The notes beneath the pieces were generated by a model. It made no database searches. It was not told the DNA's origin and worked only from the letters and a program-made list of their open reading frames with translations. From NCBI RefSeq assembly GCF_024734385.1, contig NZ_JANHAP010000013.1, forward strand, positions 32,500 to 96,499: DNA of 64,000 bases, given 5' to 3'. This document shows, one piece after another, positions 17,295-26,512 of this stretch. Origin of the DNA: Dasania sp. GY-MA-18. GTDB lineage: Bacteria; Pseudomonadota; Gammaproteobacteria; Pseudomonadales; Dasaniaceae. The translations under genes were made by a program, and so were the position numbers. The stretch's first letter is position 1. The number at the start of each line of letters is the position of its first letter.

Positions 17295-20159
17295 GTGAGC
17301 GAAATGTTGTTTGTACCTGGCCAGCGATGGGTAAGTAATACCGAGTCAGAGTTAGGCCTGGGTATAGTAGTTGAAGTCATGAACCGACGTGTCGACATCA
17401 GTTTCCCGGCCTCTGGCGAGCGGCGCACCTATGCGGTAGATAATGCGCCCCTAAACCGTGTGCGCTACGAAGTTGGCCAGCAAGTGAGCACGGCTGATGA
17501 GCAAAGCTTTACCGTTAGCGAGGTCATAGAAGAACGCCACTGCTTGTTTTATAGAGGCCTTAACGAGCAGGGCGAAACCCTAACGGTGCCCGAGTTAGAG
17601 CTCAATAGTTTTGTACAATTTAGCAAGCCGCAAGATCGCCTCTTTGCTGGCCAAATTGATAAAAACCGCGCTTTTCAATTGCGCTGTGAAACCCTAGAGC
17701 ATATACGCCACCAACAGCTCTCAGCGGTGCGTGGTTTGCTGGGGGCCAGAGTGCAACTATTACCCCACCAGCTGTATATAGCCAGTGAAACGGCTAATCG
17801 CTTTGCTCCCCGTGTGTTGTTAGCTGATGAAGTGGGTTTGGGTAAAACCATAGAGGCCGGCCTGGTAATACATCACCAGCTAATGACCGGCCGCGCCAGC
17901 CGCGTGCTAATAGTAGTGCCCGATAGTTTAGTGCATCAGTGGCTGGTAGAAATGCTGCGCCGCTTTAATTTATATTTTAGTATTTTTGATGCCCAGCGCT
18001 GTCAGGCCCTTACCGAGTCCGGTGCCGATAACCCCTTTGAAGAGGCGCAGTTAGTGCTGTGCAGCCTGTCCACTTTTACCGAACATCAAGACTTACATCA
18101 GCAGGCCGTGGCCGCACGCTGGGATTTAATGGTAGTGGATGAAGCTCACCACCTAGCCTGGAGCCCCGAACAGGTCAGCCCTGCCTACCAATGTGTAGAG
18201 GCCTTGGCGCAAACCGCACAGGGTTTATTGCTGCTAACTGCTACCCCAGAGCAATTAGGCATAGAGAGCCATTTTTCACGCCTGCGTTTATTAGATCCTG
18301 ACCGTTATTACGATGTAGAAAAATTTATCGCCGAAGAGCAAAACTACCAGCCGGTTAATGAACTGGTGCAAAAGCTAATGGCCGACAGTGTTGCCGAACA
18401 TATTGCCGCGCCAGCATTTATTAGCCAGTTAACCCAATACCTGGGCGACTCTGCAGTAGCGCATTTACAGCAGGAGCTGCAGGGTGCAGAGCCACAGCAG
18501 GCGATTAATCACGCGATAGAATTATTATTAGATCAACACGGTACCGGCCGCGTTTTATTTCGCAACACGCGTTCCTCGGTAGCGGGTTTCCCCGACCGGC
18601 ATTTGCATACACACCCCTTAACGGCTCCCAGTGAGTACACCGCCCAGTTAGCACAGGCAGAACTAAGCGACAGCCTGCGGCCGGAAACCTTACTGGGTGA
18701 TGAGCAGTGGCTAACTATTGATCCGCGCGTGCAATGGTTGAGTGGATGGCTGCGAGAGCGGCGCAGTCATAAAGTATTAGTGATCTGCGCGCGGGCCGAA
18801 ACCGCCTTAGATTTAGAGCTGCACCTACGCTTGAAAGAGGGCGTGCAGTCGGCGGTATTTCACGAGGGCTTAAGCTTGGTAGCTCGCGATAGGGCGGCAG
18901 CTTATTTTTCTGATGATGAGGATGGCGCTCAGGTATTAATTTGTTCTGAGATAGGTAGTGAAGGTAGAAACTTCCAGTTTGCCCATCACCTGGTGTTGTT
19001 TGATTTGCCGTTAAACCCCGACTTATTAGAGCAGCGCATAGGCCGCCTAGATAGGATAGGCCAGCGCCACGATGTGCAAATTCACTGCCCCTATTATCAG
19101 GGCAGTGCGCAAGAAACCTTATTGCGTTGGTACCACGAGGGCTTAAATGCTTTCGAAAAAACCTGCCCGGCGGGCAATAATATTTACCAACAGGTTGAGG
19201 CCGAGTTATTGGCTTGTTTACGGGGTGAGGCGACTGATCAGCAGCTAGCGCAATTACTCAGCCATACCCAGCAGATTAGCGAGCAAACTCTGGCCGCGCT
19301 GCAGCAGGGCCGCGATCGCCTAGTGGAGTTAAACTCTTTTAATGAGGCTAAGGCCGAGCGTGTAGTAGCAGCCTTTATTGCCGAAGAGCGTCGCCATGAG
19401 CTGGCTAAATATATGGAGCAGGTGTTTGATTTATTTGGTGTAGACCAAGAGGAACACTCGGCGCTAAGCACCGTGATACATCCCGGTGATCATATGTTGT
19501 GCCACAACTTCCCCGGCTTGCCGGAAGATGGTATGACCGCCACCTATCAGCGCGAATTGGCGCTGTCGCGTGAAGACATACAGTTTTTAACCTGGGAGCA
19601 CCCCATGGTCACCGGTGCCATGGATATGATCTTGGGAGGCGAGCTGGGCAATACCGCGCTAGCCACTATTAAATTGCCGCCTATTAAACCCGGCACTTTA
19701 ATGTTGGAAGCGGTGTTTACCGTTCAGTGTACTGCGCCACCCCAATTACAATTGCACCGCTATTTGCCGCTTACCACTATACGTATAGTGGTGGATGCGA
19801 ATAATAATGACCTCAGTAATATTTTAAGTGCACAGCGCCTGGCAAAATTAGTGGCCAAAGTTCCTAAGCGAGTGGGTCAGGACTTGGTGCGTCAAACGCG
19901 CAAAGATATTTTGGCACTTATCGAACAGGCCGAAACTCTAGCGACTGCGCAGCAGCAGGATATCGTGGCCAGCGCCCAGCAAAATATGTTGCAGCAGCAA
20001 ACTGAAGAAACTGAGCGACTTAAAGCTCTGGCCCAGCGCAACCCCAATATACGGCAAGAAGAAATTGATTTTCAGCTACAGGCCACGGATATGCTATCTG
20101 CAGCCTTGCAACAAGCTAGAATTAAATTGGAGGCCGTACGATTGCTGGTGGCGGTATAA
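17295..20159 (+). CDS. rapA: RNA polymerase-associated ATPase RapA
   Basis: RapA (HepA) is a Swi2/Snf2-type ATPase that binds RNA polymerase and promotes its recycling. At 954 residues it has normal length. It begins with the Tudor-like N-terminal domains (FVPGQRWVSNTESELGLG). The Walker A motif is GLGKT at 181-185 and the DEAH box at 282-285. Helicase motifs of the second lobe are also clear (IGSEGRNFQFAHHLVLFDLP, LEQRIGRLDRIGQ). The remainder is the family-specific spacer and C-terminal domain. The start GTG is preceded by AGGAAG. Confidence 0.97.
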   Translation: MSEMLFVPGQRWVSNTESELGLGIVVEVMNRRVDISFPASGERRTYAVDNAPLNRVRYEVGQQVSTADEQSFTVSEVIEERHCLFYRGLNEQGETLTVPELELNSFVQFSKPQDRLFAGQIDKNRAFQLRCETLEHIRHQQLSAVRGLLGARVQLLPHQLYIASETANRFAPRVLLADEVGLGKTIEAGLVIHHQLMTGRASRVLIVVPDSLVHQWLVEMLRRFNLYFSIFDAQRCQALTESGADNPFEEAQLVLCSLSTFTEHQDLHQQAVAARWDLMVVDEAHHLAWSPEQVSPAYQCVEALAQTAQGLLLLTATPEQLGIESHFSRLRLLDPDRYYDVEKFIAEEQNYQPVNELVQKLMADSVAEHIAAPAFISQLTQYLGDSAVAHLQQELQGAEPQQAINHAIELLLDQHGTGRVLFRNTRSSVAGFPDRHLHTHPLTAPSEYTAQLAQAELSDSLRPETLLGDEQWLTIDPRVQWLSGWLRERRSHKVLVICARAETALDLELHLRLKEGVQSAVFHEGLSLVARDRAAAYFSDDEDGAQVLICSEIGSEGRNFQFAHHLVLFDLPLNPDLLEQRIGRLDRIGQRHDVQIHCPYYQGSAQETLLRWYHEGLNAFEKTCPAGNNIYQQVEAELLACLRGEATDQQLAQLLSHTQQISEQTLAALQQGRDRLVELNSFNEAKAERVVAAFIAEERRHELAKYMEQVFDLFGVDQEEHSALSTVIHPGDHMLCHNFPGLPEDGMTATYQRELALSREDIQFLTWEHPMVTGAMDMILGGELGNTALATIKLPPIKPGTLMLEAVFTVQCTAPPQLQLHRYLPLTTIRIVVDANNNDLSNILSAQRLAKLVAKVPKRVGQDLVRQTRKDILALIEQAETLATAQQQDIVASAQQNMLQQQTEETERLKALAQRNPNIRQEEIDFQLQATDMLSAALQQARIKLEAVRLLVAV

Positions 20160-20243
20160 ACAGACTTAGTCGTTTGATTTATGGCCGCTTAGCGGCATGC
20201 GCGATACAATGGCGGCTATATAACATTATAACGAGTGTGAATT

Positions 20244-22532
20244 TTGAGCAAAACGGTAGTCGACAATAAGGCAGCAAACACGGTGGCAGCCGCCACCATC
20301 GCAAGCAAAATAGTGCCGTGGAAAATCTGGGCCAGAGCGGGCTTAGATGTACTAAGCTGTCTAGCCGAAATCCCCTCTTGGTTGCGTTTGTCTCACGAAA
20401 TTCACCATCGCAACCGCATAGGCAGTGACTTTGTGGGGGTTAATATCGCCACCTCTAGTGATCCCGCCTGTGATGATAAAGTACTGGATTATTTACAAGA
20501 TTTATCCATACGCCAAGTGCGTATGGACTACAGCTACTGCTCGCAGCAGGGTGATGCTCAGCGTTTATTAAACCGCGTCTTGGCTGAAGGCTTGGAGGTG
20601 ATGCTGGATTTATTTCCGCCCAAAGAAGAGGCCGCAGCCCTGCGCGATGATGAGCAGGCACAGCAGCGCTGGCGCGAATTTTTACAGCAGGTGTTTACTG
20701 ACTACGCCGGGCAGGTCAGTATTTTTGAAATAGGCAGCACACCTAACCGCGGCAAGTGGTCGGGCTTTGACGGCATTAGTTATTTACACGCTTGGCAAAT
20801 TGCCACCGAGGTGGCGCAGGGCTTTAACCTTACTTTGGCAGGCCCCAATATTTCAGATTTTGAGCCGCTGTATAACTTCGCCTATTTAAAAGCCATGAAG
20901 CGGGTAGACTCAGTGCCCGTGATACACAGCGATAACTTATTTGTTGAACGGGTAGTACAGCCCGAGGCTTACGACCACCGCGTGGCGGGCAATTGGGCCA
21001 CCCGTAAGCTCAACCTTAATCTGATTAAAAAAGCGCGTATTATCGCCGAGATAGGCCACCAAGAAGGTTGTGAGAAAACTTATTGCACCTATAAGTGCTG
21101 GACCAGAAAACGCCTTAGCCGTTGGACCCTAGACCCCGAACAAAAAAATGCCGATTACTTAGTGCGCTATTTGATTATTGCTGCCGCCAGTGGCGCTTTG
21201 GATAGGGTGTATTGGGGGCCATTAATTTGCAATCGCGATGGCTTAGTTGACTGTGGCGATAGCAGCTATCCCTATGTAGACAATGTTAGTTTTTATAAAG
21301 AGGTACGCGGGCAAGTCGCAGACTTTAAACCCACTAAAGCCTATACCGCCTTTAAGTATGTATCGACTTTATTGCGTCATATTACCTGTGTGCAAGGTGT
21401 GAGCGCCGATAACGGCATTAATCATTTTATTTTTGAAACTGAGCAGGGTGGCGAAGTGCATGCGCTGTGGTGTTTGGATCGTAGTGCCCTAGCGTTGACT
21501 GATATATACAGCAAAGCCCAGTTACAGAGTGCTAGTTTTAGAACCGTTTACGGAACCGCGCCCGTACAACCGCCGCATATGGCTACAGAGCAGCCGCTAC
21601 TAATAGAGTGGCCACAACAGCAAAGCCTGCGACCCAGCACCGACGATATACGTACTTTAGATGACACCCTAAGTAGCACGGTGGTCTATCATGCCCACCC
21701 CGGTTTACAGTCGGTGTCGGTGAATACGCCGCAGTGGCTGGGGGTGGTAGCGGTAGCTGATGGCCAAGACGCTGAGGCTACGGTGGAGGCTTATATGCCT
21801 GCGTCAATGTTAGCAAAACCGGAAATTTCAGTATTGCGCGACACCCGCAATCGCCTGTGGAATATACAGCTAGATGAGCAGGCTGAAGAAATACAAACGG
21901 TTAAATTAAATCGCGCTAAAGGTATTAAAAAATTCACCTACCGCTTTATGCCCAGTAAGGGGAAAAGGCATTGGAATAATGCTACCGAAATGCTGCGCAG
22001 AGGTATTAATACGCCGCAGCCTCTGGCTTTTTTTGAGCGTCATAGTAACGCGGGCATAGAAGATAACTACTATGTGTGCCGTTTTGTCCCTAATGCTTTT
22101 TCAGCGCGCGATGTGTTTCATGCCTTTAATAGCGGTGAACAAAGTTATAAGGGCTTGGATAAAGAGGCTTTTTATACTGAGATAGCGGGCTTTGTGGCTA
22201 AAATGCATAGCTGCAATATTATTCATAGAGATTTATCATCGGGTAATTTGATGATGACTAAAGATGAGCAGGGCTTAATATTTTACGCGATAGATATAGG
22301 CAGGGCAGTCATAGATAAAAGCAAAGTGATAACTAATATGCAGCGTGGGATAGATTTAAAGCGCATTTGCTATAAATTAAACTGGGTCGATCGCGAGTTT
22401 TTTATAACGGCTTATCAGCGCCACGCCGGTAAAGAAATAAAATATTGGAAGTCTATGCTGTGGTCTTATGATGCTAAGCAAGGCTTTAAGAAAACACTTA
22501 AAGCGAAATTAAAACGCAAAAAACGAGTTTAA
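20244..22532 (+). CDS. glycoside hydrolase-like domain fused to LPS-core-kinase-like domain
   Basis: A 762-residue two-part protein. Residues about 60-400 look like a clan-A (GH39/GH5-type) TIM barrel: DFVGVNIAT, RQVRMDYSY, FEIGSTPN at 161-168, and IIAEIGHQEG with Glu269 at the nucleophile position. Where the acid/base Glu is expected (NEP in relatives) this protein has Ser-Thr-Pro, so hydrolysis may be lost. Residues about 560-760 look like a Kdo/heptose kinase of the WaaP/KdkA/InaA type: NIIHRDLSSGNLMM holds the catalytic Asp663 and YAIDIGRA the metal Asp684. A basic tail ends the protein. A role in sensing or modifying a cell-surface glycan is inferred. It stands alone after rapA. Confidence 0.72.
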   Translation: MSKTVVDNKAANTVAAATIASKIVPWKIWARAGLDVLSCLAEIPSWLRLSHEIHHRNRIGSDFVGVNIATSSDPACDDKVLDYLQDLSIRQVRMDYSYCSQQGDAQRLLNRVLAEGLEVMLDLFPPKEEAAALRDDEQAQQRWREFLQQVFTDYAGQVSIFEIGSTPNRGKWSGFDGISYLHAWQIATEVAQGFNLTLAGPNISDFEPLYNFAYLKAMKRVDSVPVIHSDNLFVERVVQPEAYDHRVAGNWATRKLNLNLIKKARIIAEIGHQEGCEKTYCTYKCWTRKRLSRWTLDPEQKNADYLVRYLIIAAASGALDRVYWGPLICNRDGLVDCGDSSYPYVDNVSFYKEVRGQVADFKPTKAYTAFKYVSTLLRHITCVQGVSADNGINHFIFETEQGGEVHALWCLDRSALALTDIYSKAQLQSASFRTVYGTAPVQPPHMATEQPLLIEWPQQQSLRPSTDDIRTLDDTLSSTVVYHAHPGLQSVSVNTPQWLGVVAVADGQDAEATVEAYMPASMLAKPEISVLRDTRNRLWNIQLDEQAEEIQTVKLNRAKGIKKFTYRFMPSKGKRHWNNATEMLRRGINTPQPLAFFERHSNAGIEDNYYVCRFVPNAFSARDVFHAFNSGEQSYKGLDKEAFYTEIAGFVAKMHSCNIIHRDLSSGNLMMTKDEQGLIFYAIDIGRAVIDKSKVITNMQRGIDLKRICYKLNWVDREFFITAYQRHAGKEIKYWKSMLWSYDAKQGFKKTLKAKLKRKKRV

Positions 22533-22539
22533 GGCTTAG

Positions 22540-22953
22540 TTAAAGCTCAACCTTACCCCTAAGCACCTTCTTTTTGCCATGTTTGTTTTTACTATCCATG
22601 CGCTTACTTTGCGAACTTTTGCTGGGCTTAGTGGCCCGGCGTACTTTTTGCCTTACCCCTGCTTGTTGAATTAAGGCTTGCAGGCGGTTGAGGGCATCCT
22701 CACGGTTTTTTTCCTGGCTGCGAAAACGCTGGGCTTTGATAATAATCACGCCATCTTTGCTAATACGTTTATCATTTAGCGCCAGCAATTGCTCTACATA
22801 ATAGGCGGGCAGGCAGCCGCAGTGTATGTTAAAGCGCAAGTGTATAGCGGTAGAGACTTTATTAACATTTTGGCCGCCCGCGCCTTGGGCGCGTATGGCA
22901 CTTAGCTCTATAAACTCTAAGGGTATGGTTACAGCGTTGGATATGGTCAGCAT
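22540..22953 (-). CDS. arfB: alternative ribosome-rescue peptidyl-tRNA hydrolase ArfB
   Basis: ArfB (YaeJ) rescues ribosomes stalled on non-stop messages by hydrolysing peptidyl-tRNA. The 137-residue protein contains the GGQ motif in AIRAQGAGGQNVNKVSTA and a long, very basic C-terminal tail (KVRRATKPSKSSQSKRMDSKNK, then KKKVLRGK) that enters the mRNA channel. Length is standard. It is convergent with the kinase fusion gene, only seven bases away, and lies just downstream of a small unknown gene on the same strand. Confidence 0.93.
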   Translation of the reverse strand: MLTISNAVTIPLEFIELSAIRAQGAGGQNVNKVSTAIHLRFNIHCGCLPAYYVEQLLALNDKRISKDGVIIIKAQRFRSQEKNREDALNRLQALIQQAGVRQKVRRATKPSKSSQSKRMDSKNKHGKKKVLRGKVEL

Positions 22954-22982
22954 GGCTTTACTTGTGCTCAGCCTGTTGCGGA

Positions 22983-23165
22983 TTAAGCGTTGCTGTGCAG
23001 TTTGATGTAAGTTTTTAATTGTTCAGCAACGGCGGGTTGTTGGCTATCTATAGCCAGTTGTACATGTTCCCAACCTATGGGGGCGTTGTTACCTTCCACC
23101 AGCCATTCAACGTCGTCTATTAAACCTGCCTCTATAGAGGTCTTTAATTGTTCTGCGCGTGTCAT
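22983..23165 (-). CDS. small hypothetical protein upstream of arfB
   Basis: A 60-residue acidic helical protein. The amino acid pattern (LKTSIEAGLIDDVEWLVEGNNAPIGWEHVQLAI) looks coding rather than random and the gene is spaced 29 bases before arfB on the same strand, so they may form a transcript. I recognise no family. Confidence 0.55.
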   Translation of the reverse strand: MTRAEQLKTSIEAGLIDDVEWLVEGNNAPIGWEHVQLAIDSQQPAVAEQLKTYIKLHSNA

Positions 23166-23388
23166 CGTGATTACGTCGTTTCTTGTAGGAGCTAAGCATG
23201 CTGTTAGTGGCAGCTTAGAGCTGCTTAGTCAGGCTTAGTTCAGTTGTTATTGTTATTGATTATGGTCTTGCGTTGTTACGTCTTGATGACGCTAGTGCCT
23301 CTACGGGCGGCAAGGGGGGCGATTGTACGCACTTTGCTTTAAATTGAAACGGTAATATTCACAATATGAAAAATAATTCTAATAGCGC

Positions 23389-23709
23389 TTATTCCCATTC
23401 CCAGCGCAAAGGTTCGCCAAAATCGTCATAAATCATTTTTTTGCGGGGGCGGCGGTTGGTTTTGGGTTTGGCGCTGCTGCTTTTGGCTTTTTTGCGCTCT
23501 TCCAGGGCTGCCACCACTTCCGGCACATAGGTGCGTTCGGCTTTAGGTTCTTGGAAGGGGGCGTTGTCAGGTTTAAGAGGGCCATAGCTGGAAGGGCGGC
23601 CACTGATGCCAGAGGCTATCTCAGCCACTTCTCCGCCTTCGCGTAAAAAGTTACTGATCTGCTTTTCCATTTCACTGCGTATATGGGCTTTGCTAACGGG
23701 CTTTTTCAC
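23389..23709 (-). CDS. small charged protein, faint SutA-like features
   Basis: A protein of about 106 residues if the GTG at 23709 is used, or 93 from the ATG at 23670. The frame stays open further upstream into the ABC transporter gene, but that stretch is Cys/Pro-rich and non-coding in character. The core MEKQISNFLREGGEVAEI is followed by a YGP motif, and the C-terminal half is basic (KKAKSSSAKPKTNRRPRKKM) ending in an acidic/Trp tail. The FLxxGGxVxEI pattern recalls the C-terminal part of the Pseudomonas RNA polymerase-binding protein SutA; this is a weak resemblance only. It lies downstream of the ABC exporter gene on the same strand. Confidence 0.55.
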   Translation of the reverse strand: MKKPVSKAHIRSEMEKQISNFLREGGEVAEIASGISGRPSSYGPLKPDNAPFQEPKAERTYVPEVVAALEERKKAKSSSAKPKTNRRPRKKMIYDDFGEPLRWEWE

Positions 23710-23827
23710 TACGGTTGCCAGAGTTGTTTGCGGGCCAGCCACACAGTGTAATAGCTGGCTGAGGCAAGGTACAGTGCTATCAGCGCAGAAACCAGCCAAG
23801 CTGGGCTGGAATATTGTTGGCAGTGGC

Positions 23828-25636
23828 TTATAGGCTGGGCTCTGGGCTGTTTTCACGTTGCTGCACAGCCCACAGGGCGGCGTAGTGGCCCTGCAGCTTA
23901 AGCAATTGCTGATGCTGGCCCTGCTCGACAATTTTGCCCTGTTCTAACACGATAATGCGGTCAGCATCGACAATAGTGGAAAGCCTATGGGCTATCACCA
24001 AACTGCTGTGGCCTTGGGCGGCGGCCTGCAAGGCTTTTAATATGGCCTGTTCGGAGTGGCTGTCCAGTGACGAGGTGGCCTCGTCAAAGGCCATAATAGG
24101 CGGGTTTTTTAACAGGGTGCGAGCTATGGCCACGCGCTGTTTTTCGCCGCCGGAGAGCTTGAGGCCGCGCTCGCCCACCTGTGTGTCGTAGCCCTGCGGT
24201 AGGCTGGCGATAAAGGGAGCGAGGTGGGCCAATTGGCAGGCCTGCTCAATTTGCTCATGGCTGGCTCTGGGTAGGCCATAGCGTATGTTTTCATAGAGGC
24301 TATCGTTAAATAACACGGTGTCCTGCGGCACTATGCCTATGGCTTGGCGCAGGGATTGCTGGCTGACCTGGCTGATATCCTGCCCATCTATGCTTATGCT
24401 GCCACTGGTGAGGTCGTAAAAGCGAAACAGCAGCTTCACCAACGTGGACTTACCGGCACCGCTGGCGCCCACTACCGCCACCTTCTCGCCGGGTTGTATT
24501 TCAAAGCTTATGCCCTGCAATATGGGGCGGTCGGGGTTATAGCTAAAATACACGTCTTGGAAGCGTATATGGCCTTGGCTGACCACCAGCTCAGTAGCCT
24601 GCTCGGCGTCTTGTACCTGTGCTTGCTGGCCTAAGAGGGCGAACATTTGCTCTATGTTGGTCATAGAGCTTTTGATCTCTCTGTAAACAAAACCCAGGAA
24701 GTTAAGCGGTAAAAACAGCTGCATCATAAAGGCATTAACTAGGGTGAAATCCCCCAGGCTCATTTTGCCCTCAGTCACCTGTTGGGCTGCCAGCCCTATC
24801 ATCAGGGTTTGCGCCACCGCTATGATTAGGGCCTGGCCACCATTGAGGGTAAATAGTGATAGCCGATTTTTGCGCCTAGCCGACTCCCACTCGGCCAGCG
24901 CGTTGTCATAGCGCTGGGCCTCGTAGTCTTCATTATTAAAGTATTTAACCGTTTCATAGTTGAGTAGGCTGTCCACTGCCCGGGTAGTGCTGGCGGAATC
25001 GGCCTGATTGGCCTCGCGCACAAACTGGGTGCGCCATTCGGTGGCGACTATGGTGTAAACAATATACAGGCTGACGGCGGCGATAATAATCAGCGAAAAG
25101 CCTATGCCGTAATTGACCAGCAGCAGGCCGGCTATCATTAAAATCTCTACCAGAGTGGGGAAGATATTAAATACAAAAAAGCGCATTAAAAAGCTAATGC
25201 CGGTGGTGCCGCGCTCTATATCCCGTGATAGGCCGCCGGTGCGGCGGTTGAGGTGAAAATCTAAATCCAATTGGTGTAGATGCTGAAAAACTCGCAAGCC
25301 TATGCGGCGCATAGCGCGCTCGGTAACGCGGCCAAAAATCGTATCGCGCAGCTCGCTAAACAGCACATTGGAGAATTTGGCGAGACCAAAGGCCAGTACC
25401 AAGGCCAAGGGCAGGGCGATGAGCTGGGCATCGCTGCCGCGTTGCACATCTAAAGTGTCTACCAAATCTTTGAGTATAAAGGGGCCGTAAACATTAGCGC
25501 CCTTGGCCGCCAGCAGGCAGCCTATGGCCAGTGCAATACGGCCCTTATAAGCAGCCAAATAGGGCCAGATAGTCAGTAATATCTGCCAGTTAAAACCTTT
25601 GAATTCTGCCTGTGGGCTAGTTTCTAAATGTCGCAT
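23828..25636 (-). CDS. ABC exporter, Atm1/HMT1-type half transporter
   Basis: A 602-residue half transporter with an N-terminal membrane domain (six predicted helices, about residues 25-330) and a C-terminal ATPase. LLNYETVKYFNNEDYE is the signature of the Atm1/HMT1 branch, which exports glutathione-related or heavy-metal conjugates. Walker A is VGASGAGKST, the ABC signature LSGGEKQRVAIAR, Walker B IMAFDEATSSLD, and the switch His lies in VIAHRLST. Substrate is inferred from branch membership. It is divergent from the FKBP gene. Confidence 0.92.
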   Translation of the reverse strand: MRHLETSPQAEFKGFNWQILLTIWPYLAAYKGRIALAIGCLLAAKGANVYGPFILKDLVDTLDVQRGSDAQLIALPLALVLAFGLAKFSNVLFSELRDTIFGRVTERAMRRIGLRVFQHLHQLDLDFHLNRRTGGLSRDIERGTTGISFLMRFFVFNIFPTLVEILMIAGLLLVNYGIGFSLIIIAAVSLYIVYTIVATEWRTQFVREANQADSASTTRAVDSLLNYETVKYFNNEDYEAQRYDNALAEWESARRKNRLSLFTLNGGQALIIAVAQTLMIGLAAQQVTEGKMSLGDFTLVNAFMMQLFLPLNFLGFVYREIKSSMTNIEQMFALLGQQAQVQDAEQATELVVSQGHIRFQDVYFSYNPDRPILQGISFEIQPGEKVAVVGASGAGKSTLVKLLFRFYDLTSGSISIDGQDISQVSQQSLRQAIGIVPQDTVLFNDSLYENIRYGLPRASHEQIEQACQLAHLAPFIASLPQGYDTQVGERGLKLSGGEKQRVAIARTLLKNPPIMAFDEATSSLDSHSEQAILKALQAAAQGHSSLVIAHRLSTIVDADRIIVLEQGKIVEQGQHQQLLKLQGHYAALWAVQQRENSPEPSL

Positions 25637-25809
25637 AGGGGCCTGTTGCTGGTTGGATAGCTGGCTGCTTGGTAGCCAAAACTCGGCTAGTTTAGCGTTA
25701 AACCGTAGCTTTGTATTGGCACAGCAACAGCCCTGCTATTGCAGGCGGCAGTGGCGCTAAGTTTATGATAAGCTGTGCGGCCTTTTTAATGACAGATTGA
25801 GTAAATTTT

Positions 25810-26430
25810 ATGTCTGATACCTATACCAGCGTTGAACAGCGCGCCAGCTACGGCGTAGGCCGTCAAATGGGCGACCAGCTTGCCTCTAACCCTTTTGATG
25901 GCGTTGATGCCGACGCGGTTGCCGCTGGTCTTATCGATGCTCTAGCTGGCAAGCCTAGCGTTGTTTCGCAAGAAGACTTGAGCGCGGCTTTCCAAGAAAT
26001 TACCCAGCGTATGCAAGCTAAAGAAGCTGAAAAAGCTAAAGAGTTTACCGCTGAAGGCGAAGCCTATTTAGCCGAAAATGCCAAGCGTGATGGCGTAACG
26101 GTGACTGAGTCTGGTTTACAGTATGAAGTATTAGTAGAAGGTACTGGCGACAAGCCTAGCGCCAGTTCTACTGTGCGCACTCACTACCACGGTACTTTAA
26201 TTAACGGTCAGGTGTTTGATAGCTCGGTTGAGCGTGGCGAGCCTGCTGAGTTCCCCGTTAACGGCGTAATTGCTGGCTGGACTGAAGCCCTACAATTAAT
26301 GCCTGTGGGTTCTAAGTGGAAGTTATCACTACCTTACAACCTTGCCTACGGCGAGCGTGGTGCCGGTGGCGCGATAGGTCCTTACGCTACCCTAGTTTTT
26401 GAAGTTGAGTTGCTAGATATCGTTGCTTAA
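25810..26430 (+). CDS. fklB: FKBP-type peptidyl-prolyl cis-trans isomerase, FklB-like
   Basis: A 206-residue cytoplasmic FKBP22/FklB-type isomerase. The N-terminal dimerisation region (SVEQRASYGVGRQMGDQL, then a long Glu/Lys-rich helix around residues 60-95) precedes the FKBP domain (about 100-206), which shows VRTHYHGTLINGQVFDSS, VIAGWTEALQLMPVGSKW and YATLVFEVELLDI. No signal peptide is present, separating it from FkpA. It is monocistronic and ends in a long hairpin. Confidence 0.92.
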   Translation: MSDTYTSVEQRASYGVGRQMGDQLASNPFDGVDADAVAAGLIDALAGKPSVVSQEDLSAAFQEITQRMQAKEAEKAKEFTAEGEAYLAENAKRDGVTVTESGLQYEVLVEGTGDKPSASSTVRTHYHGTLINGQVFDSSVERGEPAEFPVNGVIAGWTEALQLMPVGSKWKLSLPYNLAYGERGAGGAIGPYATLVFEVELLDIVA

Positions 26431-26436
26431 TTACGG

Positions 26437-26512
26437 TAGCTAGTAGTAAGTCCCTAGTCTCTAGTTTATAGAGCTAGCGACTAGAGACTTTTGACTACTT
26501 ACTATTTTTTCT
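26437..26512 (+). terminator. long imperfect hairpin after fklB
   Basis: Two arms of about 25 bases (around 26439-26464 and 26478-26504) are imperfect inverted copies of each other; the best-paired part is AGTCTCTAGT with ACTAGAGACT. A T run follows the right arm just before the next gene. It can act as a terminator, and its TAG-rich arms look like an interspersed repeat. Confidence 0.6.

Noticed and set aside
23710..23931. 5' extension of the small charged protein into the ABC exporter gene
   Set aside because: The Cys/Pro-rich extension is the shadow of the exporter's C-terminus in another frame.
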